64,000 bases of DNA from the NCBI RefSeq assembly GCF_004784465.1, contig NZ_SRRU01000008.1:248001-312000 (forward strand), read 5' to 3'. This DNA comes from Streptomyces griseoluteus. GTDB lineage: Bacteria; Actinomycetota; Actinomycetes; Streptomycetales; Streptomycetaceae. The notes below the pieces were generated by a model that worked only from the letters and a program-made list of their open reading frames with translations, was not told the DNA's origin and ran no database searches. Positions 34,805 to 43,075 of the stretch are shown here, piece after piece; positions within the stretch are counted from its first letter, which is position 1, and each line of letters starts with the position of its first letter. The position numbers and the translations under genes are program-made.

Positions 34805-37800
34805 CCGGGTTCCAGCTGGAGGACGTACTGCCCTTGACGCCGTTGCAGGCGGGCATGCTCTTCCACTCGCTCTACGACTCCCAGGCCGTGGACGTCTACA
34901 CCACCCAGTTCGTGTTCGACCTCGAAGGCACCGTCAGCGTCTTCGCCCTGCGCTCCGCCATCGGCACCCTGCTGCGCCGCCACGCCAACCTCCGGGTCGG
35001 CTTCCTCCACGAGGACCTGGACCAGCCCGTCCAGGCGGTCGCGGCGCAGGTGCCCGTACCGCTGGAGGAGCTGGACCTCACCCCGGCCGACGGCGGCGAC
35101 GGCACGGAGGCGCTGGAGACGTTCCTCGCCGAGGACCGCACCCGGCGGTTCGACCTCACCACACCGCCCCTGATGCGGTTCACCCTCGTCCACACCGGGC
35201 CCGGCCGGTACCGGCTGGTGATGACCAGCCACCACCTCCTCTTCGACGGATGGTCCGTCCCCCTGCTGGTCCGCGAGCTGTTCGAGCTGTACGCCCGCCA
35301 GGGCGACGACCTCACGCTGCCCCGCGTCACCCCGTACCGCACCTACCTCGCCTGGCTGGCCGCGCAGGACCGGGCGGCCACGCTGGACACCTGGCGCAAG
35401 GCGCTGGCGGGGCTGGAGACGCCGACCCTGCTCGCCGGGCGGGGCGCGCCGGAGGGGCCCGACTCCGCCGAGCTCCCCGAGACCCTCGTGCTGGAGCTGG
35501 ACCGGGACACCACACACCGGCTGCGCGAGACGGCCCGCGCCTCCCGGCTCACCCTCAACACCCTGGTCCAGGGCGCCTGGGGCCTGGTGCTGGCCCACCT
35601 CACCGGGCGCTCCGACGTGGTGTTCGGCACCACCGTGTCCGGGCGGCCGCCGGAGATCCCCGGCATCGAGACGATGATCGGCCTGTTCATCAACACCGTC
35701 CCGGTCCGGCTGCGCCCCGAGCCCGGCGAGTCGCTGGCCGCGCTGCTCACCCGGCTCCAGGAGGAGCAGGCCCGGCTGCTGGGCCACCAGTACGCCGGGC
35801 TGACCGAGATATGCGAGACCGCCGGGCTGGACCGGCTCTTCGACACCCTCGCCGTCTTCGAGAACTACCCGCTCGACGCCGAGGCACTGCGCACCGCCCA
35901 GCAGGGCATGGCCGGCCTGACCGTCGCCGGGATCGAGGGCACCGACGCCGCCCACTACCCGCTCACCCTCACCATCGCCCCCGGCGAGGACAGCATCCGC
36001 GTCACCTTCGGCTACCGCGCCGCACTGCTCGACCGCACCCTGATCGAGCAGACCGTGGCGCGCATGCGCCGCCTGCTCACCCGGATGGCGGACGGCCTCG
36101 ACGTACCGGCCGGCAGCCTGCCGCTGCTTCTGGAGGGCGAGAGGGAGCGGCTGCTGGCGACCGCACGCGGCGCGGAACTCCGGCTGAACATACGGAACCT
36201 GAGCGTGCCGGACGTGGTGGCCCGGCAGGCCGTGCACCACCCCGGCACCATCGCCGTCACCGGTGCGGGCGAGGAACTGACCTACGGGCAGCTCCAGGAG
36301 GTGTCCACCGCGCTGGCCAAGGCCCTGACCGGCTCCGGGGCCGGCGCCGAGGACGGGGTCGGCATCCTGCTCGGCCGCTCCTCGGCCCAGGTCACCGCCG
36401 CCCTCGCCGTTCTGCGCGCGGGCGCCGCGTACGTCCCGCTGGACCCGCGCTGGCCCGCCGAACGCCTCGACCGCGTCACCGAGTCCGCCCCGCTGCGCGC
36501 CCTCGTCGTGGACGGGACCACGCGGGACAACCCCTGGGTGCGCGGACTCGGCATCCCCGTGCTCACCGTGGACTCCGCCGGACGCGTCGTCAGCGGCGGT
36601 CCCTTCGCCCCCGGCCCGCTGCCCGCCGTGTCCGGCGGCGACCGGCTGGCGTACGTCATGTTCACCTCCGGCTCCACCGGCCTGCCCAAGGCCGTCGGCG
36701 TCACCCACGCCGACATCACCGCTCTCGCCGCCGACCGCACCTGGGCCGACGGGGTCGCGGACGCCGTGCTGATGCACTCGGCGTACGTCTTCGACGCGGC
36801 CACCTTCGAGATCTGGGCGCCCCTGCTGAGCGGCGGCCGGGTCGTCGTGGCCCCGCCGGGAACGCTCCAGCCCGAGACGCTCCGGGACCTCGTCGCCCGG
36901 CACGGCGTGACGGCGGCCTTCCTGACCACCGCCCTGTTCAACGTCATCGCCGAGACCGACCCCGGCGCCCTCGGCCTGCTCCGGCTGGCCGCCGCCGGCG
37001 GCGAGGCCGCCACGCCCGGCGTGCTCCAGCGGTTGGCCACCGCCCACCCCGGCACGGCCGTCCTCAACGCCTACGGGCCCACCGAGACCACGACCTTCGC
37101 CACCCTCCACCGCGTCCCGGCCGACGCCCCGCCCGGCATGCCCCCGATCGGCCGCCCGCTGGACGGCATGCGGGCCTACGTCCTGGACGCGGCCCTGCGC
37201 CCGGTGCCGCCCGGCGCCGAGGGAGAGCTGTACATCGCGGGCCCCGGTGTCGCGCGCGGCTACCTCGGGCGCCCCGGCCTCACCGCCACCCGGTTCGTCG
37301 CCGACCCCTTCGAGGGGGACGGCACCCGGATGTACCGCACCGGTGACGTGGTGCGCCGGGACACCGAGGGCCTGATCCACTACGTCAGCCGCGCCGACCA
37401 GCAGATCAAGCTGCGCGGCCACCGCATCGAGCCCGCCGAGATCGAGGGCGTGCTGCGCACCGACCCGTCCGTGCGCGCCGCCTACGTCCTGGTCCGCGAG
37501 GACCTCCCCGGCGACCGCACCCTCACCGCGTACGTCGTCCCCGCCCCCGGCCGCACCGCGGACCCCGGCAGGCTGGCCGCGCACATCGGACGCCACCTGC
37601 CCTCCTACATGGTGCCGTCCGCCATCCAGCCGCTCGACGCACTCCCGCTCACCGTCAACGGCAAGGTGGACCGGGCCGCCCTGCCCGCGCCCACGAGTAC
37701 GGGACCGGGCGCCGCGGGACGCGCCCCGCGCGGGGCGCACGAGGAGATCGTCGCCGGACTGTTCGCGGACGTCCTGGGCGTGCCCCATGTCGGCGTCGAC

Positions 37801-40800
37801 GACGACTTCTTCGCGCTGGGCGGCCACTCCCTGCTCGCCACCCGGCTGGTGGGCCGCGTCCGTACCGCGCTGGGCACCGAGACCGAGATCCGTACCCTCT
37901 TCGAGCACCCGACGGTCGCCTCCTTCGCCGCCGTCCTCGCCGACGGCGACCGCCCGGCCCGCCCCGCCCTGGTCCCGCAGCCGCGCCCCGAGGTGCTGCC
38001 GCTCTCCTACGCCCAGCGGCGGCTGTGGTTCCTGCACCGGCTCGACGGCCCCTCCGCCACCTACAACATCCCCTTCGCCGTACGCCTCGACGGCCCGCTG
38101 GACGGGGAGGCCCTGCGCGCCGCGCTGGACGACGTGGTGGCCCGGCACTCCGCGCTGCGCACCCTCTTCCCGGCCGACGGGGACGGTCCGCACCAGCACA
38201 TCACCGAACCGGGCGCGGCGAGCGTGCCGTTCACCGTCCGGGACTCCGACGAGGACCGGCTCGACGCGGCCGTGGCGGAAACCGCCGCCGAGGCCATCGA
38301 CATCGAGACCGAACTCCCTCTTTGGGCAACGTTGTTGCGGCTCGCCGACGACTCGCACGTGCTGGTCCTGGTCGTCCACCACATCGCCGCCGACGGCTCC
38401 TCCCTCGCGCCCCTCACCCGCGACCTGGGCACCGCCTACCGCGCCCGTGTCGGCGGTCAGCCCCCGGTGTGGACCGCGCCGCCGGTCGACCACGTGGACC
38501 ACGCGCTCTGGCAGCGGGCCCTCCTCGGGGACGAGAACGACCCCGACAGCGTGCTCTCCGGCCAACTCGACCACTGGAAGCGGGCGCTGAGCGGGCTGCC
38601 CGAGCTGATCGAACTGCCGTGGGACCGGCCGCGCCCCGCCGTACCGCAACACCTCGGCGCCACCCACGACTTCACCCTGGACGCCGACCTCGCCCGCCGG
38701 ATCGCGGACCTCGCCCGCACCAGCGGATGCAGCGTCTTCATGGTCCTCCAGGCCGCCCTCTCCCTGCTGCTCTCCCGGCACGGCGCGGGCGAGGACATCC
38801 CGCTCGGCACCGCCGTCGCCGGGCGCACCGACGAGGCGGCCACCGATCTGGTCGGCTTCTTCGTCAACACCCTCGTCCTGCGCACCGACCTCTCGGGCGA
38901 CCCCACCTTCCGTGAACTCCTGGACCGGGTGAAGGAGTTCGACCTCTCCGCCTACACCCACCAGGACCTGCCCTTCGAGCGGCTGGTCGAACTCCTCAAC
39001 CCCGCCCGCTCGCAGAGCCACCACCCGCTGTTCCAGACCATGCTCGTCCTCCAGAACCACAGCCCGGCCGCCCCGGTCGAGCTGCCCGGCCTCACCGTGA
39101 GCCCGGTCCCGGTGGAGCTGGAGGTCAGCAAGTTCGACCTGTCCTTCACCTTCACCGAGACCCACGACGACCAGGGCGCACCGGGCGCCATGCGGGCCGC
39201 CCTGGACTACGCGACGGAACTCTTCGACACGGCCACCGTGGAGGCCCTCGGCGAGCGCCTCGCCGGGCTGCTCACCGCCGTCACCGCCGACCCCGACCGC
39301 CCGCTGCGCGCCTACGACGTGCTCACCGACGCCGACCGCGCCCGCGTCACCGCCTGGGGCACCGGACCCGAGGCGGACCGGCCCCAGAGCGTCCCCGCCC
39401 TCCTCAGGCGCTGGGTACGCGGCACGCCGGACGCCCCGGCGGTCCGTGACGCCACCACCACGCTCACCTACCGCGAACTCGACGCCCTCGCCGACTCCGT
39501 CGCCGCCGAGCTCACCGCGCGCGGCATCGGCCCCGAGGACCGGGTCGCCGTCGCGCTGCCCCGCAACCGCGAGCTGCTGGTCACCCTGCTCGGCGTCCTC
39601 AAGGCCGGGGCCGCGTACGTACCGCTGGACCCCGACTATCCGGCCCGGCGCCTCACCCATATGGTCGAGGACTCACGGCCGCGACTGCTGCTGACCACCC
39701 CCGAGGTGCGCGAGCGGCTGCCCGAGCTCCCGCTGCCGTACGTCCACGTGGGGGACCTCGTGCAGGGCACGGCGTCCGCCCCCGCCCCCGGTGACCCCGA
39801 CCCGGCGCACCCGGCGTACGTCATCTACACCTCCGGCTCCACCGGTCTGCCCAAGGGCGTCGTCGTCACCCACCAGGGAGTCGGCGCCCTGGCCCGGACC
39901 CATGCCGAGCGGCTGCGGGTCGGGCCGGGCCACCGGGTGTTGCACCTCGCCTCCGTCAGTTTCGACGCGGCGTTCTGGGAGATGTGCATGGGCCTGTTCA
40001 CCGGGGCCTGCCTGGAGATCGACGAGCGCGACGCCCTGCTGCCCGGACCGGCCCTCGCCGGCACGGTCCGGGAGCGCGGGGTCACCCACCTCACCCTGCC
40101 GCCCGCCGCGCTCGCCGTGATGCCGCCCGGCTCGCTGCCCGAAGGCACCACCATCGCCCTCGCCGGTGAGGCGTGCCCGCCGCACCTGGTGCACACCTGG
40201 GCGCGCGACCGGCACCTGGTCAACGCGTACGGGCCCACCGAGACCACCGTCTGCGCCACCATGAGCGCCTTCCAGCACGCCGACGGCCCTCTAGCCCCCG
40301 ACCGCACCGTGCCCATCGGCGTCCCCGTCGACGGCACCCGCGTCCACGTCCTGGACGACCGGCTGGCCCCCGTACCGCCCGGCGTGGTCGGCGAGTTGTA
40401 CGTCTCCGGCGCCAGCCTGGCCCGTGGCTACCACGAACGGGCCGCCCTGACGGCGAGCCGGTTCGTCGCCGACCCCTTCGACCGCGCGGGCGGCCGGATG
40501 TACCGCACCGGCGACCTGGCCCGCTGGACCGCCGACGGCGAACTCGTCTACGTCTCGCGCGTCGACGACCAGGTCAAACTGCGCGGGTTCCGCATCGAGC
40601 TGGGCGAGATCGAGGCCGCCCTGACCGCGTTGCCCGGTGTCGGTTCCGCCTGCGCGATGGTCCGCGAGGACCGGCCCGGCGACCGGCGCCTGGTCGCCTA
40701 CACCGTCGCGGAGGACGGGCAGCGGGTCCCCGACGGCACCGAACTGCGCGCCCGGCTCGCCGAGACGCTGCCGGACCACATGGTCCCGGCCGCCTACCTC

Positions 40801-42321
40801 ACGCTCGACACCCTGCCCCTCACCCCCAACGGCAAGACCGACCGGCAGGCCCTCCCCGCGCCCGAGCGCACCGCGCCCGGCGAGGGCACCGCCCCGCGCA
40901 CCCGCCTGGAACGCGAGCTGTGCGCGGCGTTCGCGGAGACCCTCGGTGTACCCGAAGTCGGCGTCCACGACGACTTCTTCGCCCTCGGCGGCCACTCCCT
41001 GCTCGCCGTCAACCTCGCCCAGCGGATCGAGGAACGCCACGGCCGGCGCCTGTCCCTGCGGGACCTCTTCGCCGCGCCGACCGTGGAGGGCGTCGCCCGC
41101 CTGCTCGAGCGCACGCCGGGGGAGCGGGGCTACGGCAGCGGACCCGACCTCGCCGCCGAGGTCCGCCTCGCCCCGGACATCACGGCCACCGTCCGCAGGA
41201 GCGCCCGTCCCGGCGCGCGCCCGCTGCTCACCGGTGCCTCCGGATTCCTGGGCGCGTTCCTCCTGCGGGACCTCATCGAGAGCACCGACGGCCCCGTCGA
41301 CTGCCTGGTCCGCGCCGAGGACCCGCTGAGGGCGGCCGAGCGGCTGCGGGCCAACCTGGAGCACTACGGCCTCTGGCAGCCCCGCTACGAGACCCTGATC
41401 AACGCCGTGCCGGGCGACCTCGCCGCCCCCGGCCTCGGCCTGACCCCGGAGGACCGCACCGCCCTGCTCCGCCGCCTCGGCCCGGTCCTGCACAACGGAG
41501 CCCGCGTCAACTTCGCCGCGGGATACGGGGATCTGCGCGCCCCCAACGTCGCGGGCACGGAGGAACTGCTGCGGCTGCTCGCCGACTCGGCGTCACCGGG
41601 TATGCACTACATCTCGACCACCAGCGTGTTCGCCCCGGCGACCGGCCCCGACCCGGTCGTCATCACCGAGTCCACCCCGACCGGGCCGCCGGCCGGCCTG
41701 CCCGACGGGTACGCCCGCAGCAAGTGGGTCGCGGAGGGCCTGGTCGGACTCGCCGCCGAACGGGGTCTGCCGGTCGCCGTGCACCGGCCCGGCCGGATCA
41801 GCGGCGACACCGCCACCGGCGCCTGCCAGGACCGGGACCTGCTGTGGCAGCTCATCAAGGGCTGCCTCCAGGCCGGGGCCGTGCCCGACCTGCCGTACGG
41901 CTCCACCGACTGGGTGCCGGTGGACCACGTCAGCCGGGCGGTCGTGGCGCTCGCCGGGGCGGTGCAGCCGGGCGGCGAGGTCTACCACTTCACCAACCCG
42001 GACGCCCCGGACCTGGGCCGCGTGTTCGCGGCGGCCGCCCGGCTCGGCCACGAGCTGAGCACCGTCCCCGTCGAGGAGTGGCAGGCCCGCGTCGCCGCCG
42101 ACCCGGACAACGCGGCCCAGCTCTTCCTCGGGGACGAGCCGCAGACCCGGCACGAGGCGATGGACCGGCGGCGCTTCGACTCCCACCAGACGGCCAAGGC
42201 GGTGGACACCCTGGGAGTCCACCAGCCCGACCTGACGGACGAGGTGCTCGCCCGCTACCTCACCTGGTTCCAGCGCACGGGCTTCCTGCCGGCGCCGGGG
42301 AAGGGAGGGACCGCGCGCTAG
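34801..42321 (+). CDS. Two-module NRPS with terminal reductase: C-A-T-C-A-T-R
   Basis: A 2506-residue NRPS that continues from the first one; GTG 34801 overlaps the previous stop. The first C domain starts LPLTPLQAGMLFHSLYD, the form that follows an epimerase (D-L type), with HHLLFDG at 144. Carrier serines are Ser1010 and Ser2066. The C-terminal 370 residues are a thioester reductase (SDR type): NADPH motif LLTGASGFLGAF at about 2142, catalytic Tyr2304/Lys2308 in YARSK. Such domains release the peptide as an aldehyde or, after two reductions, an alcohol. There is no thioesterase. The gene ends on CTAG shared with the convergent SRPBCC gene. Together with the first NRPS it should make an acylated hexapeptide. 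Confidence 0.96.
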   Translation: MTGFQLEDVLPLTPLQAGMLFHSLYDSQAVDVYTTQFVFDLEGTVSVFALRSAIGTLLRRHANLRVGFLHEDLDQPVQAVAAQVPVPLEELDLTPADGGDGTEALETFLAEDRTRRFDLTTPPLMRFTLVHTGPGRYRLVMTSHHLLFDGWSVPLLVRELFELYARQGDDLTLPRVTPYRTYLAWLAAQDRAATLDTWRKALAGLETPTLLAGRGAPEGPDSAELPETLVLELDRDTTHRLRETARASRLTLNTLVQGAWGLVLAHLTGRSDVVFGTTVSGRPPEIPGIETMIGLFINTVPVRLRPEPGESLAALLTRLQEEQARLLGHQYAGLTEICETAGLDRLFDTLAVFENYPLDAEALRTAQQGMAGLTVAGIEGTDAAHYPLTLTIAPGEDSIRVTFGYRAALLDRTLIEQTVARMRRLLTRMADGLDVPAGSLPLLLEGERERLLATARGAELRLNIRNLSVPDVVARQAVHHPGTIAVTGAGEELTYGQLQEVSTALAKALTGSGAGAEDGVGILLGRSSAQVTAALAVLRAGAAYVPLDPRWPAERLDRVTESAPLRALVVDGTTRDNPWVRGLGIPVLTVDSAGRVVSGGPFAPGPLPAVSGGDRLAYVMFTSGSTGLPKAVGVTHADITALAADRTWADGVADAVLMHSAYVFDAATFEIWAPLLSGGRVVVAPPGTLQPETLRDLVARHGVTAAFLTTALFNVIAETDPGALGLLRLAAAGGEAATPGVLQRLATAHPGTAVLNAYGPTETTTFATLHRVPADAPPGMPPIGRPLDGMRAYVLDAALRPVPPGAEGELYIAGPGVARGYLGRPGLTATRFVADPFEGDGTRMYRTGDVVRRDTEGLIHYVSRADQQIKLRGHRIEPAEIEGVLRTDPSVRAAYVLVREDLPGDRTLTAYVVPAPGRTADPGRLAAHIGRHLPSYMVPSAIQPLDALPLTVNGKVDRAALPAPTSTGPGAAGRAPRGAHEEIVAGLFADVLGVPHVGVDDDFFALGGHSLLATRLVGRVRTALGTETEIRTLFEHPTVASFAAVLADGDRPARPALVPQPRPEVLPLSYAQRRLWFLHRLDGPSATYNIPFAVRLDGPLDGEALRAALDDVVARHSALRTLFPADGDGPHQHITEPGAASVPFTVRDSDEDRLDAAVAETAAEAIDIETELPLWATLLRLADDSHVLVLVVHHIAADGSSLAPLTRDLGTAYRARVGGQPPVWTAPPVDHVDHALWQRALLGDENDPDSVLSGQLDHWKRALSGLPELIELPWDRPRPAVPQHLGATHDFTLDADLARRIADLARTSGCSVFMVLQAALSLLLSRHGAGEDIPLGTAVAGRTDEAATDLVGFFVNTLVLRTDLSGDPTFRELLDRVKEFDLSAYTHQDLPFERLVELLNPARSQSHHPLFQTMLVLQNHSPAAPVELPGLTVSPVPVELEVSKFDLSFTFTETHDDQGAPGAMRAALDYATELFDTATVEALGERLAGLLTAVTADPDRPLRAYDVLTDADRARVTAWGTGPEADRPQSVPALLRRWVRGTPDAPAVRDATTTLTYRELDALADSVAAELTARGIGPEDRVAVALPRNRELLVTLLGVLKAGAAYVPLDPDYPARRLTHMVEDSRPRLLLTTPEVRERLPELPLPYVHVGDLVQGTASAPAPGDPDPAHPAYVIYTSGSTGLPKGVVVTHQGVGALARTHAERLRVGPGHRVLHLASVSFDAAFWEMCMGLFTGACLEIDERDALLPGPALAGTVRERGVTHLTLPPAALAVMPPGSLPEGTTIALAGEACPPHLVHTWARDRHLVNAYGPTETTVCATMSAFQHADGPLAPDRTVPIGVPVDGTRVHVLDDRLAPVPPGVVGELYVSGASLARGYHERAALTASRFVADPFDRAGGRMYRTGDLARWTADGELVYVSRVDDQVKLRGFRIELGEIEAALTALPGVGSACAMVREDRPGDRRLVAYTVAEDGQRVPDGTELRARLAETLPDHMVPAAYLTLDTLPLTPNGKTDRQALPAPERTAPGEGTAPRTRLERELCAAFAETLGVPEVGVHDDFFALGGHSLLAVNLAQRIEERHGRRLSLRDLFAAPTVEGVARLLERTPGERGYGSGPDLAAEVRLAPDITATVRRSARPGARPLLTGASGFLGAFLLRDLIESTDGPVDCLVRAEDPLRAAERLRANLEHYGLWQPRYETLINAVPGDLAAPGLGLTPEDRTALLRRLGPVLHNGARVNFAAGYGDLRAPNVAGTEELLRLLADSASPGMHYISTTSVFAPATGPDPVVITESTPTGPPAGLPDGYARSKWVAEGLVGLAAERGLPVAVHRPGRISGDTATGACQDRDLLWQLIKGCLQAGAVPDLPYGSTDWVPVDHVSRAVVALAGAVQPGGEVYHFTNPDAPDLGRVFAAAARLGHELSTVPVEEWQARVAADPDNAAQLFLGDEPQTRHEAMDRRRFDSHQTAKAVDTLGVHQPDLTDEVLARYLTWFQRTGFLPAPGKGGTAR
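34810..37945 (+). other. NRPS module 5: D-L type C, A5 (aliphatic-like), T
   Basis: A5 (core MFTSGSTGLPKA at 620) gives DAFFAAATFK, related to A1 and A3 but with smaller residues at three positions, so it may accept a different aliphatic side chain. The A3 core ends in KA rather than KG. T5 has Ser1010. Confidence 0.55.
37990..41110 (+). other. NRPS module 6: C, A6 (aromatic-like), T
   Basis: The C domain has HHIAADGSS at 1193 instead of the DGWS of all the other internal C domains. A6 (core at 1675) gives DAWTAAAVCK, eight of ten positions shared with the Phe code of GrsA (DAWTIAAICK), so Phe or a close aromatic is expected. T6 has Ser2066. Confidence 0.6.
41215..42300 (+). other. Terminal thioester reductase domain
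   Basis: Contains the GASGFLG nucleotide loop, the STTSVF catalytic Thr/Ser region, YARSKWVAEGL with Tyr2304/Lys2308, and HRPGRISG. These are typical for NRPS R domains such as that of myxalamid or carboxylic acid reductases. Whether it stops at the aldehyde cannot be read from sequence. Confidence 0.85.
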
Positions 42322-42731
42322 CGGGCGGACCGCTCGGCGGCGCGCTTGATGCCGTGCAGGGCTTCCTCCAGGCCGCGGCTGACGTGCTCGCCCTCGGTGT
42401 TGTCGGTGTGCAGCTCGACGGTCAGCCGCGAGCTGCCCGCCTCGTCGCCCGCGGCCACGTGCAGCCGGCCGTGGTAGTCGTCGGGGCCGGGCGCGCCCCA
42501 CTCCAGGCTCTTGCCGTCCTCCAGCACATGGACCCACGCCTCGCTGGTGATGTCCTGCTCCGGCTCGCCGGGCGGGTCGATGTGCGCGGTGACGGTGACC
42601 CGGTCCCCGCCCTCCGGCTCGACCGCGGTCAGCCGGGGGAGGTAGGACGGGAGGTTCTCCACGTCCGCGAGGTAGTCGAAGAGCCGGTCCGCGGGGACGG
42701 CCACGGTGATCGATTTGTCGTAGTTACCCAT
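42318..42731 (-). CDS. SRPBCC (polyketide cyclase/START-like) family protein
   Basis: A 137-residue helix-grip protein. It begins with ITVAVPADRLFDYLADVENLPSYLPRL, the standard entry of the SRPBCC fold, and ends with a long amphipathic helix (GLEEALHGIKRAAERS). Members bind hydrophobic ligands or act as cyclases/chaperones; no catalytic assignment can be made. Its stop codon overlaps that of the NRPS gene (CTAG), so it converges without any room for a terminator. A link with the NRPS pathway is possible but unsupported; similar proteins are common stand-alone genes in Streptomyces. Confidence 0.85.
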   Translation of the reverse strand: MGNYDKSITVAVPADRLFDYLADVENLPSYLPRLTAVEPEGGDRVTVTAHIDPPGEPEQDITSEAWVHVLEDGKSLEWGAPGPDDYHGRLHVAAGDEAGSSRLTVELHTDNTEGEHVSRGLEEALHGIKRAAERSAR

Positions 42732-43075
42732 GGTCCCGCTGTGCCCCGGCGCGGGGGGCGGTAATGGTGCGGACGGTCGGATTGATCCGGACGGGCGAAC
42801 CGGCGCGGACGGCTGCCCCGGTACCGGGTCACGGGGCCCTCCTCGCTCCCCTCGCCGAACGGGTGGCGCAACGGTCGTGCGGTGGTGGGCGCGGACATCC
42901 GCGGTCGCTGCCGAAGCGACGGGTTACCGCTGGGATCAGCGTCCCACCCCACGCCGCCTCAAGTGATCCTTTTACCGGTCGGTCCTGCCTGTGTCCGGAG
43001 ACGGGGCCGTCCGCGTGGGGCCAACCGGAGCACACCCGCATGCGCGGTTCCACCTCCGGTTCGAGGCTTGGCTTC
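42732..43075. other. Intergenic region upstream of the membrane-protein gene
   Basis: Both neighbouring genes point away from this 344-base region, so it should hold two divergent promoters. GC content drops in the second half. I see no convincing gene; the open frame from 42764 joins the real gene but lacks coding character before 43076. Confidence 0.5.

Noticed and set aside
21014..39660. Very long minus-strand open frames opposite the NRPS genes (up to about 2000 codons)
   Set aside because: They mirror the NRPS codon pattern in GC-rich DNA, have no recognisable domains, and are rich in Gly/Arg/Val/Gln; they are shadows.
42764..43075. N-terminal extension of the membrane-protein frame
   Set aside because: Arg/Pro-rich without coding pattern; the conserved-looking protein starts at ATG 43076.
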